Under the pieces are notes generated by a model, which was not told where the DNA came from, did no database searches, and saw nothing but the letters and a program-made list of their open reading frames with translations. Made by a program: the position numbers and the translations under genes. A stretch of 64,000 bases of DNA from Centroberyx gerrardi (Eukaryota; Chordata; Actinopteri; Beryciformes; Berycidae): NCBI RefSeq assembly GCF_048128805.1, contig NC_136005.1, forward strand, positions 18,254,260 through 18,318,259, read 5' to 3'. Positions 54,301 through 64,000 of the stretch are shown in pieces (the stretch's first letter is position 1; every line of letters begins with the position of its first letter).

Positions 54301-57300
54301 TCATCCTCCCTGTAGAGGTGGAGGTCACCTCAGGTGTGTCACCAAATCCTTGTGAATTTTCATTACCTACAATTTACTGTACTACTCAGTGTGCTTGTGT
54401 CTTTCAGCTAAACATTTAACATGATAAACATTTGTGAAACGTGCCTTCAGCCTATATATTTTCTCTATTTTCTCTTTTTCTTGGTGTAGCCCCTGGTATA
54501 TACTCCTCCACAGAGATGCTTGACTTTGGTACGCTACGGTCACAAGGTAAGTCCTACAAGGCTTAGGGCAACATGAATAAGGCTTACATTCTGCAGTTAT
54601 TCTTGAGTAATCCTTCTCTGCTCTCTCTTCTCTTCTTTCTCTTTCATAACTGGTTTGTGTTACAGATCGACCAAAACAGTTGAATCTACATCTTTTAAAT
54701 TCGGGAGCAAAAGATGTTCCAATTACAGTAGGTTGCCTTGTGCTTTTTAAAGCCATATATTTAACAGGCTATCTGAATCCTTATCTTGACGGTATTCTTT
54801 ACTTATGCTTTACAGAGTGTCCGGACAACACCATCAAATGAAGCGGTCACAATAGACTTCAAAGCAATCACGCTAAAAGCTGGAGAGAGTAGATATACCA
54901 AAGTTGCAAGTATTAGTTTTGATGGTAAGTCCTGTACCAAACATTTCTGGAAAAATATTATTTGTTTTATTTGTTGATATTTATGTGGCGATAGTGGGCT
55001 CTTGTTTTCTTAAAAATATATCCAATATTATTTCTTTCATGAACTTGTGATTTGAATGTCTTTTTCGTTAAAACAACCTTGAACCATGAAAGATAGGCCT
55101 GTTCTTAGTTTAGATTTTCCAGAGGCAATTTGATTTGCAAACTGCAAAGCTTGTGACAATTGGTGGAAATCACATTAGGATCTTAAAGTAAAATGCCTCT
55201 GTTGTTGGGTTTTTGCTCCTTGCTATCATTTCTCCTCCACCTCAGATCCACATAGACTGTTGTTCTTTGCATACAGTGTATCATGGCATATATAATTCAA
55301 AGTGGCATTGTCCTTCAGTGTTAAATGCCATCAAATATGGCATTGACACCAAACCCTCCTACACCACAAAATGAATCTTTGCCTACTGTGCCCCTATTCA
55401 AATTATTCAGTTGAATAACAACAAAAGTATTTTCAATTGAATATATTTTCTCCATGATTAAAAGCATACTATGAAAACATCTAAATAATACTGAAAACAT
55501 TTGGAAGGAACAAATATTTGTTTCAAAGGTATTATTTGTCCTGCCGAATATGGTTCGAATTCAGTAACATCCCTAATGGACGCCCAAGTAAATCACATTT
55601 GATATACCGGATGTAATAATAATAGTAATTCTCACTTAAAGGAGAATTAAACAAACATGGCGTAACTTAAGGGAAACTTAGAAAGTTAAGGCTGAATTTA
55701 AAGGACCAAACATGGAAATATTAAAACAACAACAGTAAAACTGCTAAATCTGCTGCCTGGAACTTGAAGATTTCACCTGGGGAAGACCAAATGAGAGGGC
55801 AGCTTACCTAAAATTGCTTCTGATTTCAGCGATTCCATTCACTATTTGGGTTTATATTGTACAGCCTCCTCTTGTGGAGCCTTGTATCCTCATGCACTGC
55901 ACTTAAATATCTGCTCTGTGATCTTTGCTTTTCATTACAGCTTCAAAAGCAAGAAGACCATATCAGTTTTCTGGTAAAATAACAGTAAAAGCAAAAGAGA
56001 AGAGTTACTCGAAGCTTGAAATCCCATACCAAGCAGAGGTTTTAGAAGGGTAAGTTGTTTTTGTTTGATAAACATGTTTTACTGATAACATCCATCAATA
56101 ATATGGAGAGTTGACAGTTTAATACAGAACAATAAATGTCAGCCTGCATATGAGTAAAAATGATCTATATATACATCCCTGCATCATAGATTGATCCATT
56201 AAGGTTCCTCTGGTCTCTCCTCTTGCAGCTACCTGGGCTTTGACCACACAGCTACCTTGTTCCATATCCGGGACAGTCCCGTCGACCCAGTGGAACGACC
56301 CATATTTCTCACAAACACCTTCAACTTTGCTATCCGAATACACAATGTGTCCCTGCCTGAAGAGGCCAAAACCATGTTTAACGTGAGTGTCGCCAGAGTA
56401 TGGGTTACTGAATACTGAATCTGAACTGTTATATACTCATAGAGAGCAAAATCACATCACTAATTCTCTTCATTTTAGGTGCAGAATTTCAGTGCCCCCA
56501 TCCTCATCCCCCCACACGAGTCACGTTACATCTTCTCCCTTCTCTTCCGGCCGGTCCGACCCTCTATCCACATAGACAGCAATATCCTGCTCATCACGAA
56601 TGCCTCAAAGTTCCACCTGCCTGTCCGGGCGTACACAGGCTTCTTAGAGGTACACAACGGGCATGTGGTTTGTTGTTTGTAAAAACGTAAATAGTAGCAA
56701 ATACTGGTGTACTGTTTAAGGTACAAGTATTTTTAGGTTACTCACTTACCCTCAAGGTGGTATTGACTTAGGAGTTTATGCAACTTATCAGTGAATGTTC
56801 TCATCCTTCTGTTGATTATGCTGGTAGTCTATATTTGTTAGTAGATGCCAGGATTTATGATGGGAATGTGTCTGTGTAATGTGGTGTTTGTTCCATGTTA
56901 CCTGGTCTGAACAGCCCCTGGTCCTGTCACCCAGCCTGAAGGAGAACCTCCTGGACTTTGGTGTCCGCAGTGCAACAGACACCAGCAGCATCACATTTGT
57001 GGTGGTCAACAGTAATCCCATAGAGGTGAGAATGTATACTGCATGACACACACACACACACACACACACACAAACCAGTGGCCAATTACCTGTCATATTT
57101 TCTGGACAGTTTTTCCAGGAAAGAAGTAAAAAGAAATCTGATGCAAACTCGGAACTGGCCACAATTTTGTGTTTGTGCATATCTGTCTTTCCAATTCATT
57201 GCGCAATTCACCAGTTCAGCTCATTGTGCAAGGCATGTCTGTTTCATCTTTAGAATAGGCTGACTTTTATTGAGTACAATACCTTATCAAGATCATGTTG

Positions 57301-60300
57301 CGACATAAGCCTATATGCTAATACATTCATTCACACATTGGTAGTAGATATGGTGTGTGAGTTTAAGCAATTTGAAGTCGAGCTGCACATTGTGCAGCAA
57401 AAGGAAAACAATCTGTAGACTAAACGTAGATTCTCACACACCTTTCCTTGTCACTTTCTGTCCTCCAGCTGGAGATCAAGTCCTGGCTGGTCACAGGTGA
57501 CAGTCTTTCCATGGAGCTATTGAAAACGGAGAAAGGGAACAGGACAGTGGCTCTGAGTCGCATGCGGGAGCTGCAGAACACTTCTGCCTCCCATCACAAA
57601 ACGGTAAGACCTCCTTATCCGTGGAAAGCTTGAGTCAACAGTGTCGCAGTGTCATTCCATAGCTAGTTCTGGCTTATTGTTGTGAGCAGGATGCCACTAA
57701 ATTTGACACAATCACCAAAATCCTCATAGTAACAATAGCAGAGAGAAAAGCTCAGGGAGTACTCTTAGCCCCAACTATTTTAATGTAAAAGAAAAAGTAA
57801 ATTGAGCTTTCAGTGTGAAAATACATGAAGCATATGAAAAGTTGCTTCGGATAGTAGTGTCAGATGCCTTAAATGGAAAAGAAATCTAATGCATGTTTTT
57901 GTGTCTCTGTAAAGGTGATATTAGCCTCTGGCTATTATGCAGCATTCAGAGTGACACTGGTGGCCAAGGCGCTGGAGGGCACGTATGACGGAGCCATACA
58001 CATCACCACAGACTATGAGGTAGGTAGTCAGTCAAGTCCCCTCTCTGTGCAGTTCTGTTGTTGAAAGGAATGCACAACCACAATTCAGTTTGGCCTTAAT
58101 ATTGATGTGAATATTTCTTTCCCCTCAGATATTAACCATCCCGGTGAAAGCTCTCATTGCAGTGGGGACATTAAACAGCTCCCCCAAACACATCGTTCTG
58201 CCACCCTCCTTTCCAGTAAGTAACTTTACTGATCTATTCATGAGAATGACAACACTCCAAATATACATAGACCTACAGGTTATTACTGCATTTGTAGGAA
58301 ATGGGTTGATCTCTCTCTTATCCTTATAATGAATGGTGGTGCTACACTGGGTCAACAACCATCTAATGTTTTTTTCTAATTCGCTGAGGAGTAGTTCACA
58401 CGTGTCCTGCACTGGCAGGAAACAAGATTAGATTTCAGACATATCCTGATGCAACCGAACACTGTCGAACACAAAGCCTCTTCACTCCTGCTTGCGAACA
58501 CGTGAGGTAAAGGGCTTTTGACATGTCTGTATGTGTGCTATTCGTCCTCAGGGGAAAGTTGTTCACCAGAGCTTCAGCATACAGAGCTCTTTCACACAGA
58601 GAGTGAGGCTACAGCAGATCCGCTCTCTCACAGAAGATGTACGCTTCTATTACAAAAGGCTCCGCAACAATAAGGATGAGTTGGAGCCCAGACGCAAGTC
58701 TAAGGTAGGGGCTCGTCTCACAGAGCAAAATTTGTGAGGCAAAGTGGTTCTTACAAAACAACAGAAAATATTACAGTTTATGTACTTTTCTCCCATCCAC
58801 TCCATCTCTTTTGCAGGTGGCAAATATTTATTTTGATGCCAGCTTGCACTGTGGTGATCACTGTTATGTTGGACTGCCATTTGTCCTTAAATGTAAGTGT
58901 TCTTGATCTTATTTTTGTCCTTTTTGAATCTGGGTCACATTAATATCTCAAACAATTAACAATCAATATTCAATTGCTAATATCTATTTTTTCTTTCATA
59001 GCGGAGTCCAAGCCTCACGGACTGGCCTTGCAGGAGGATATTTGGGATGCTGATGTGGATCTGCACCAAAAACTTCTCAGACGATGGAAAGAGCTGAAAG
59101 AGCGCTCAGGCCACGAGTAAGTCATATAGTGCTTACAGGATCTTTGGGCATGGATTATTAAATTTTACTGTTATTTGGTTGTTCCATACTTGAGGACTAC
59201 TTTACAAAACATCATGAGATTCTTTTTTTTTTTTTTTTACTGAAGGGTTGAAGCCATCTTTGAAGTCAACACAGACCTTCAGAAAAACGTGCAAGCTAAA
59301 ATAACAGCACAGATGACCTGGCCGTCACTGGTCAACTCCTCACAACGAATTATGTTCCCTCTCACCAATACAAACAGCTCCTCTGTGAGTAGAAACAACC
59401 TCCCTCTAATTCATGCATGCACCGATACACACACACACACAGGCATATCTTCAGGTATAGGTAGAGTTGTGAACTAGTGTGTGTAACATGGCGCTGGGAC
59501 AACTGTCTGTTTCTTTGCAGGAGGAGGAGGTGATTCTGGAGAACCCTGCCGACGTCCCTGTCTTTGTCCAGGTCCTCCCCTTGGCTCTGTTACCCAATCC
59601 CTCTGTGTTTTCTGGAAAGCTAGCTGACAGGTTGGAATTCCCCACAACCCACAAGTTTTTTTTGTTTGTTATTTTTTTGCTTTTTTAAATCTTACTGCTC
59701 TCTTCACATTGCAGAAAAAAAGGCAAATAGTGATCCTCACTGACTTTATTTTCCAGGCTACCATTAGGAAATTTGTCCAACATCAACATCAACACGAATA
59801 CTTTGGAATTCCAGGTCCACAGAAATCAAGTGAGTACTACGGGATAGACAATTGACTTCTGTTACAATGCAGCAGTTATTCAAGAATTCTAGGAATCAGC
59901 TGGTTGGCATAAAATTTAATTACTAATCGCAATCCTCTTGTCCGTAATTGAGCCAACATGTGGAAGTTGTTTATCCTTAACAGGCCCTTTTGTTTGTTTG
60001 GCAGACATCCCTAATGAAGAGCAGTACAGGGTTTGTAGAGGGACCAACTAGACCCTTTGTGTACAATCTCCTCCTCCTGCCTGGAGAGGTCAAGTCCTTC
60101 AGTGTGAGGTTCACTCCTACCAGCAACCACAGTGTCTCCTCCCTTCTCATAGTCAGGTATGCATTTGCAAAGCCATATTCAGTTTTTAACATAACCAACT
60201 AAAAATTCCCACTAGTTTATAAGTGTTCCTGTTCTGAAATTGTTTGCATTATTGGGAATCTATTTAGGAATAACCTGACTGTGATCGACACAATCGTGCT

Positions 60301-63300
60301 GCAAGGCCGGGGTACGACGGAGAGCCTGAAAGTTGCAGGGAAGCCTCCGGGACAAGGGAGCTCGCTGAGGTTTAAGATGACCGAAGCCCTGCTGAAAGAC
60401 TGCACAGAGAGTAAGTTTGTATTGCTGAGACCCTGCTCATGGAGTCTGTTTTACTCTGAGTAACATGTACCAGTACACAGGATGGTAGAAAATCCCTTGT
60501 GCCATAATCAAAGGGCGAGCATTCATACAGAGGCCTACTTCAGATGTCAAATAGATGATGTTCAATCCTACAAACTGTAGAGGACATCAGGCTATGCTGT
60601 CATACATCTACAGGACCGTCAGACAGGCAGCAACATTCACTAACCACCTCACACATGTGCGTATGTCATTGGGATTATTAAGTGGGCCCCTCCCATCACA
60701 GATGTGTCATTGAATTAGCCCCACAACACCTCCAGAAGGCTCAACAGTGATTTCTGGCGTCCCGGAACCATCCTCCTCCACACCTGCTCTCAATACCGAA
60801 CAAAGCTATAGTCACCTAAACTAACCCTAACCCTAGCTCCCAGCATTACCTAATAATTTATAGTCTCGTAATTGGTCTGAATAATAATAGGTTAGTAGGA
60901 CAGGTGACCCTGCTGGATTCAGTTGGCCTACTCATCAGTTCAGAAAACAAATTGTTTCAGCAACTGGTGACTTTAGTTATGTAAGACAATTATGCCAAGA
61001 GCTGAGAATGGTGTATGACTACCCACTCCAGCTGCCGTAGCTACACTCTCATATGATATCTAATTCCTGTCTTCGTCATAAGATGGATTGCCATATTTGG
61101 ACTGCAACTGAGATAAACCAGAGCAAACATACTAGTAACATTCAATATATGCATGCTACAAACAAATGCTAACAAGTTGCTGTCCTCTTGTGCCGTCCTG
61201 TACATTGATAATGAGATTTGCACAAGTTGTCCACAGTGTCCAGTTCAGTGTACTTTATTTTTCCTTGAAGAGATTTACATGATTTGGTGTATAACGCATT
61301 GTATTTCATTTACAACCTATTCAAAATCCATTGTGTTAATTTTCTAATTGTTTTGAATTAACCTCCCCTCCTCGTTTATTTCAGAGACGAAAGTGAAGGA
61401 GCCAAACTTCACTCTCAGACGAACATTCAGAGTGGAAAACACAGGCTTGCTCCCGATTAACATCAGATCAGCAGAAATCAACGGACAAGCTTGTGAAGGA
61501 TATGGATTCAAAGTTCTCAATTGTCAAGAATTTGCACTTAAGCCAAATGCTTCAAAAGACCTCGTCATACTGTAAGTGAACAAAACTGCCACATGTTTCG
61601 ATCCCATTTCTCCATCAGTGTTTTGCAGACCTGTTATCGTTTAGTCCAAATTGGATCTGCGGTCTGAGAACTAGGTCAGCATAAGAATGCGGGTATTGCA
61701 TTGTAACTCAAGTCACTAAGTATACACATCAGTTGAAGAGAGAGAGTGTGCACGTCTGTATGTATTTCACGTGTGCATGTGGTGTGTGCTCTCCCCATCA
61801 CCCACAAGCTCTATTAATACTTGTCTTCAGCCACTCTTGGTGAGTAAGCCTTCAGTAAGAGGATGAATCGGCTCTCTGTCCCTCTGTGGCCTCTCCTTGC
61901 TGCCCTGAGTTCTCATTTCCCTTCTTCATTTAAAAGGAAAATCCACCCTAAAAAAGAATGAACACGTATTATTCCTACGATCTTGGATAGTACATTTAGA
62001 CTTGTTACTGTCATGTTTTTTTCCCCAACTGACAACCCACCCCTCATAATTTAGACTACGCAAATTTTCCAAATGGAAAAGCACGTTAAACTGAACTGAA
62101 CTATTCTTTAATTGCAGTTAGATCACTTAGTATTGATAGTATTAGTATTGCTCAGTATTTGAGAGAATCCCTCATGGGTAGTTTAGGAATATTTCGAAAA
62201 ATTAAGGCTGTCCAACCTCTTTTGTGACCTTTTTCGCTTTTGATTTTAGCATAATAATTACCCTTCCTTAGCCCTATTCCCTTTATGTTTTTTTATTTTT
62301 TTTTTCTTATCATTCATGCTTTCACATCTTGAAATTAGTGTAGCTCACTGTAATCTGGTATTCGTCAGGCATCCATCTCCTCTCTTTGTCCAGAATGCTG
62401 CAGCCAGACTCTATAAAAAAAAAAAAAAGGGACCATATTACTCCTGTTCTGGCATCTTTACACTGACTCCGTGTCTGTTACAGAGTCATCTCCAAAATCC
62501 AATGCATTTGTCTTCAAAGCTTTGCATGGTGTAGCTCCTGAGTATACTGCTTAACTCCTGTCCCTGCACAATACTGCTAGGTCCCTCTGGTCCTCTAATC
62601 AGGGGATTCTGGCAGTCCCAAGGTCCCAGTTAAGACTTATGGGTGATAGGGCTTTTGCTGTGGCAGCGCTGAGACCGTGGAATAGCCTTCCTCAACGCAG
62701 ATCAGCTGAATCCGCTAAAATCTTTAGAACTTGTGTTAAAATCTGTTGTTATTCAATGGCCTTTCACTGCTTCTGACATGTTCTTTTATGCTCTATTGCT
62801 CTACTTTTGTACTTTTAACCATGCCCTTATTTTCCTTAATGTCTTTTTTTGCTGTTTGTGTCCCATACTCTGGTCCTTTTTTCCGCTTTGTAACCCCCCC
62901 CCCCTATTTTGTAAAGGCCTTCGGTACAAACTGTTTTTGTGTTTTAAATTGGACTCCTGACTGAGCCCTGGCACTGCCCCATCAATAACTTATCCTACTA
63001 AAACAAAACAGCAGCAAATTAGATTCTTACAGAGCATGACATAGATCATTAATGACTTTGCAAAATCAATGCACTGTTGAATATCACTTAAGTGGCCACA
63101 TTATAACTATTTTGCACGTAGAAATGCAATAATTTATAAATTGGCCACCAAATCCTTTCACAGCACAGCACTAATAATACCATATGATATGCCTTAGTTT
63201 TGGCCCGCTCCCCCTCTGCTACTGCCCGTCTCATTGTTGTCGTTCTCATTTTCTGGGGCTGCTGGCTGACAGCTTGTTTGCACATGAAACATCAGTTTAG

Positions 63301-64000
63301 AACATTATGCTGCATCCTATGTTGCAGTGTCTTTGTTTTTGTTTTGTTTTTCTGCACTTTTTCAGCTTACCCTTTTCTCTTTCTATACTCCATTATGTTT
63401 ACAATCTTTCAATCTTACAATCTTACTTTTAGAACTTGTGTTGACAAATTACATTGTAAAACAAACCTGGGCTTGACTAGTTCTAATCCCCCCTATCAGC
63501 CTTCAGGTGGATTTTGTTGTGTTTTTGGAGCGGGTGTGTCAGTAGTAGTGTGTATGTGTGTCACTGCCAGCCTGATGCATAGAAAAAAAGAGAAAGCGGG
63601 CACACGAAGCCTAGCACACAGACCTTCACCGGTCAGTTCACGCAGCATGTCAAGGTGGTCCATTTATAAAATTAGTACATCCTGACGCATCCAGCTGGCT
63701 CATACACTCCCTGGTCCACCGAGATTTCTCCTGGTTCTTCCAATTAGCCACCATGTGTATGTCCACTGGCAATGAATGGACGACCTACTTTGTGGTCACA
63801 TTGACAGACCACAGGATGATTTAATAGACTATATATGTGTGCATATAAACACACATTTTATGAGGTGGAGAGTGAGGTATGTGAATCGAATCATCGAATT
63901 TTCCTTTCTTACAGGTTTACACCCGATTTCACCTCATCTCGAGTGATCCGCGAGCTGAAATTGGTGACGTGTGGAGGCTCTGAGTTTGTGTTTGTCCTGA
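40890..64000 (+). CDS. tmem131: tmem131: ER transmembrane collagen-secretion factor, 5' 29 coding exons (partial)
   Basis: Exons: 40890-41013, 44671-44732, 44972-45012, 50674-50742, 52282-52402, 53461-53577, 53686-53808, 53955-54035, 54183-54333, 54490-54546, 54666-54727, 54816-54924, 55941-56049, 56229-56382, 56479-56649, 56915-57025, 57469-57603, 57915-58019, 58129-58215, 58552-58704, 58817-58892, 59002-59116, 59246-59384, 59521-59630, 59757-59829, 60005-60156, 60268-60410, 61385-61571 and 63915-64000 (cut by the edge). Every junction is GT/AG and phase-consistent, giving 1074 codons of a protein of ~1880 in human. Exon 1 has A at -3 and G at +4 and encodes a signal-anchor-like segment ([11 protein letters not shown]). 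Diagnostic segments include [51 protein letters not shown] and CEGYGFKV. The luminal PapD-like domains bind procollagen and the cytosolic tail contacts TRAPPC8 in human; transmembrane helix and tail lie beyond the window. Confidence 0.96.
41014..44670 (+). other. tmem131 intron 1
   Basis: Starts GTTTGT, ends TTTTCACAG. The 5' part is rich in CTAG/GCTAGC. The 181-residue minus-strand ORF at 43368-43913 shows no family resemblance. No exon or clear element seen. Confidence 0.6.
45381..46654. mobile_element. non-autonomous hAT transposon, 1274 bp, with 8-bp target duplication
   Basis: The terminal inverted repeat begins TAGGGCTG at the left and ends CAGCCCTA at the right. It is flanked by a perfect 8-bp duplication, ATTCAAAG (45373-45380 and 46655-46662). 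The subterminal regions are rich in TCGATTA units and contain a hairpin (CGATGCAAA / TTTGCATCG). No transposase ORF. It carries an internal (CA)n tract and a distinct block near 45618-45725 built on GGCGACTTT/AGCGACTTTT. Confidence 0.93.
46173..46225. repeat. (CA)n microsatellite inside the hAT element
   Basis: About 26 uninterrupted CA units. Confidence 0.95.
47023..47633. mobile_element. non-autonomous hAT transposon, 611 bp, with 8-bp target duplication
   Basis: The ends share a perfect 16-bp inverted repeat (TAGGGCTGCACGATAT) and are flanked by GCCTGAAG on both sides (47015-47022 and 47634-47641). The subterminal DNA has ATATCG/GCGAT motifs. No ORF. It lies 361 bp from the larger hAT copy in the same intron. 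Confidence 0.95.
47642..50673 (+). other. right part of tmem131 intron 3
   Basis: Apart from the repeat fragment at 48528-48620, no gene or exon is seen. Moderately complex sequence at 49180-49700 might include regulatory elements. Confidence 0.45.
48528..48620. mobile_element. teleost interspersed repeat fragment (TTTATTTATATAGC type)
   Basis: GTCAAGTCAAGTTTATTTAT followed by ATAGCCCTTTATCACAA is a block I recall as abundant in fish genomes. The class is not assigned. Confidence 0.55.
50743..52281 (+). other. tmem131 intron 4
   Basis: Starts GTGAGT and ends TCTATAG. It holds the 31-base poly-C run at 51353-51383. No exon seen. Confidence 0.6.
51343..51394. repeat. 31-base poly-C flanked by inverted GGGGCTGCAG / CTGCAGCCCC
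   Basis: GGGGCTGCAG lies immediately left of an uninterrupted run of 31 C, and CTGCAGCCCC lies right, so the flanks can pair. The complement is a G31 tract. Confidence 0.9.
52621..53252. mobile_element. possible piggyBac-like MITE (TTAA-flanked)
   Basis: The sequence begins AGGTGTTATG after TTAA (52617-52620) and ends CTAGACCT before TTAA (53253-53256). That gives short AGGT/ACCT inverted ends and the TTAA duplication typical of piggyBac. The interior has CTGTCGCACAGAGG and AGAGTGCAGCTTCAAAATGG. The inverted ends are very short, so this is tentative. Confidence 0.4.
54925..55940 (+). other. tmem131 intron 12
   Basis: An AT-rich ~1-kb intron with no exon or recognisable element. Confidence 0.6.
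57043..57073. repeat. (CA)n microsatellite in tmem131 intron 16
   Basis: About 14 CA units directly after the exon 16 donor. Confidence 0.9.
60411..61384 (+). other. tmem131 intron 27
   Basis: About 970 bp with no exon. A short CTAACCCTAACCCTAG tract occurs near 60825. Confidence 0.6.
61572..63914 (+). other. tmem131 intron 28
   Basis: Starts GTAAGT and ends TTCTTACAG. Contains the LINE remnant at 62385-62990. The 161-residue ORF at 63200-63685 is low-complexity hydrophobic and shows no family resemblance. Confidence 0.6.
62385..62990 (+). mobile_element. LINE (L2/CR1-like) ORF2 C-terminal remnant
   Basis: Translating across frames gives the typical end of such LINEs: [10 protein letters not shown], then an [22 protein letters not shown] segment, then [19 protein letters not shown] and [10 protein letters not shown]. 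Stops and frame changes show it is dead. It probably ends near the AAACTGTTTTTGTGTTTTAA trailer. Confidence 0.75.

Noticed and set aside
63200..63685. 161-residue plus-strand ORF in tmem131 intron 28
   Set aside because: Hydrophobic Phe/Cys-rich low-complexity translation beside a dead LINE; no start context or family similarity.

Overview
The window is vertebrate nuclear DNA and looks like a teleost fish: spliced genes with GT-AG introns, many CA/GT microsatellites, hAT-type miniature transposons, tRNA-derived SINEs and an L2-like LINE remnant. I cannot name the species. It carries four recognisable orthologues and one gene I do not recognise.

Layout. (1) 1-4520, plus strand: the last three exons and 3' UTR of atp10a, a P4-ATPase lipid flippase. 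(2) 4520-11100: an intergenic stretch with one degenerate SINE and a possible retroelement end. (3) About 11200-18360, plus strand: complete ube3a, the HECT ubiquitin ligase, 832 codons, whose initiation codon is split across a splice junction. (4) 20065-24707, minus strand: complete cnga3, the cone cyclic-nucleotide-gated channel alpha subunit, 751 codons in seven coding exons, with a possible non-coding first exon and TATA promoter near 27514-27838. (5) 32100-34830: an unrecognised plus-strand gene with four degenerate 'WEP' motifs and a polybasic C-terminus, interrupted by one frameshift and bracketed by two ~260-bp direct repeats. (6) 39440-40450: a ~1-kb foldback (imperfect inverted-repeat) element. 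(7) 40890-64000, plus strand: the first 29 coding exons of tmem131, an ER collagen-secretion factor, running off the right edge before its transmembrane segment.

Gene order is the main biological message. In human, ATP10A and UBE3A lie together in the Prader-Willi/Angelman region of 15q11-q13, while CNGA3 and TMEM131 are neighbours on 2q11. Here all four lie within 64 kb. This agrees with the published view that UBE3A sat next to CNGA3 before the eutherian imprinted domain was assembled. ube3a and cnga3 converge with under 3 kb between stop codons; cnga3 and tmem131 diverge, and the interval between them holds the unrecognised gene instead of VWA3B, which I recall lying between them in human.

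The best candidate for something undescribed is the WEP-motif gene with its bracketing repeats. Other structural signals include a 36-bp perfect palindrome, two hAT elements with perfect 8-bp target duplications in one tmem131 intron, the foldback element just upstream of tmem131, and a 31-base poly-C run inside a PstI-like palindrome. Exon boundaries below were derived by hand from splice consensus, phase continuity and remembered family sequence; no alignment was run.
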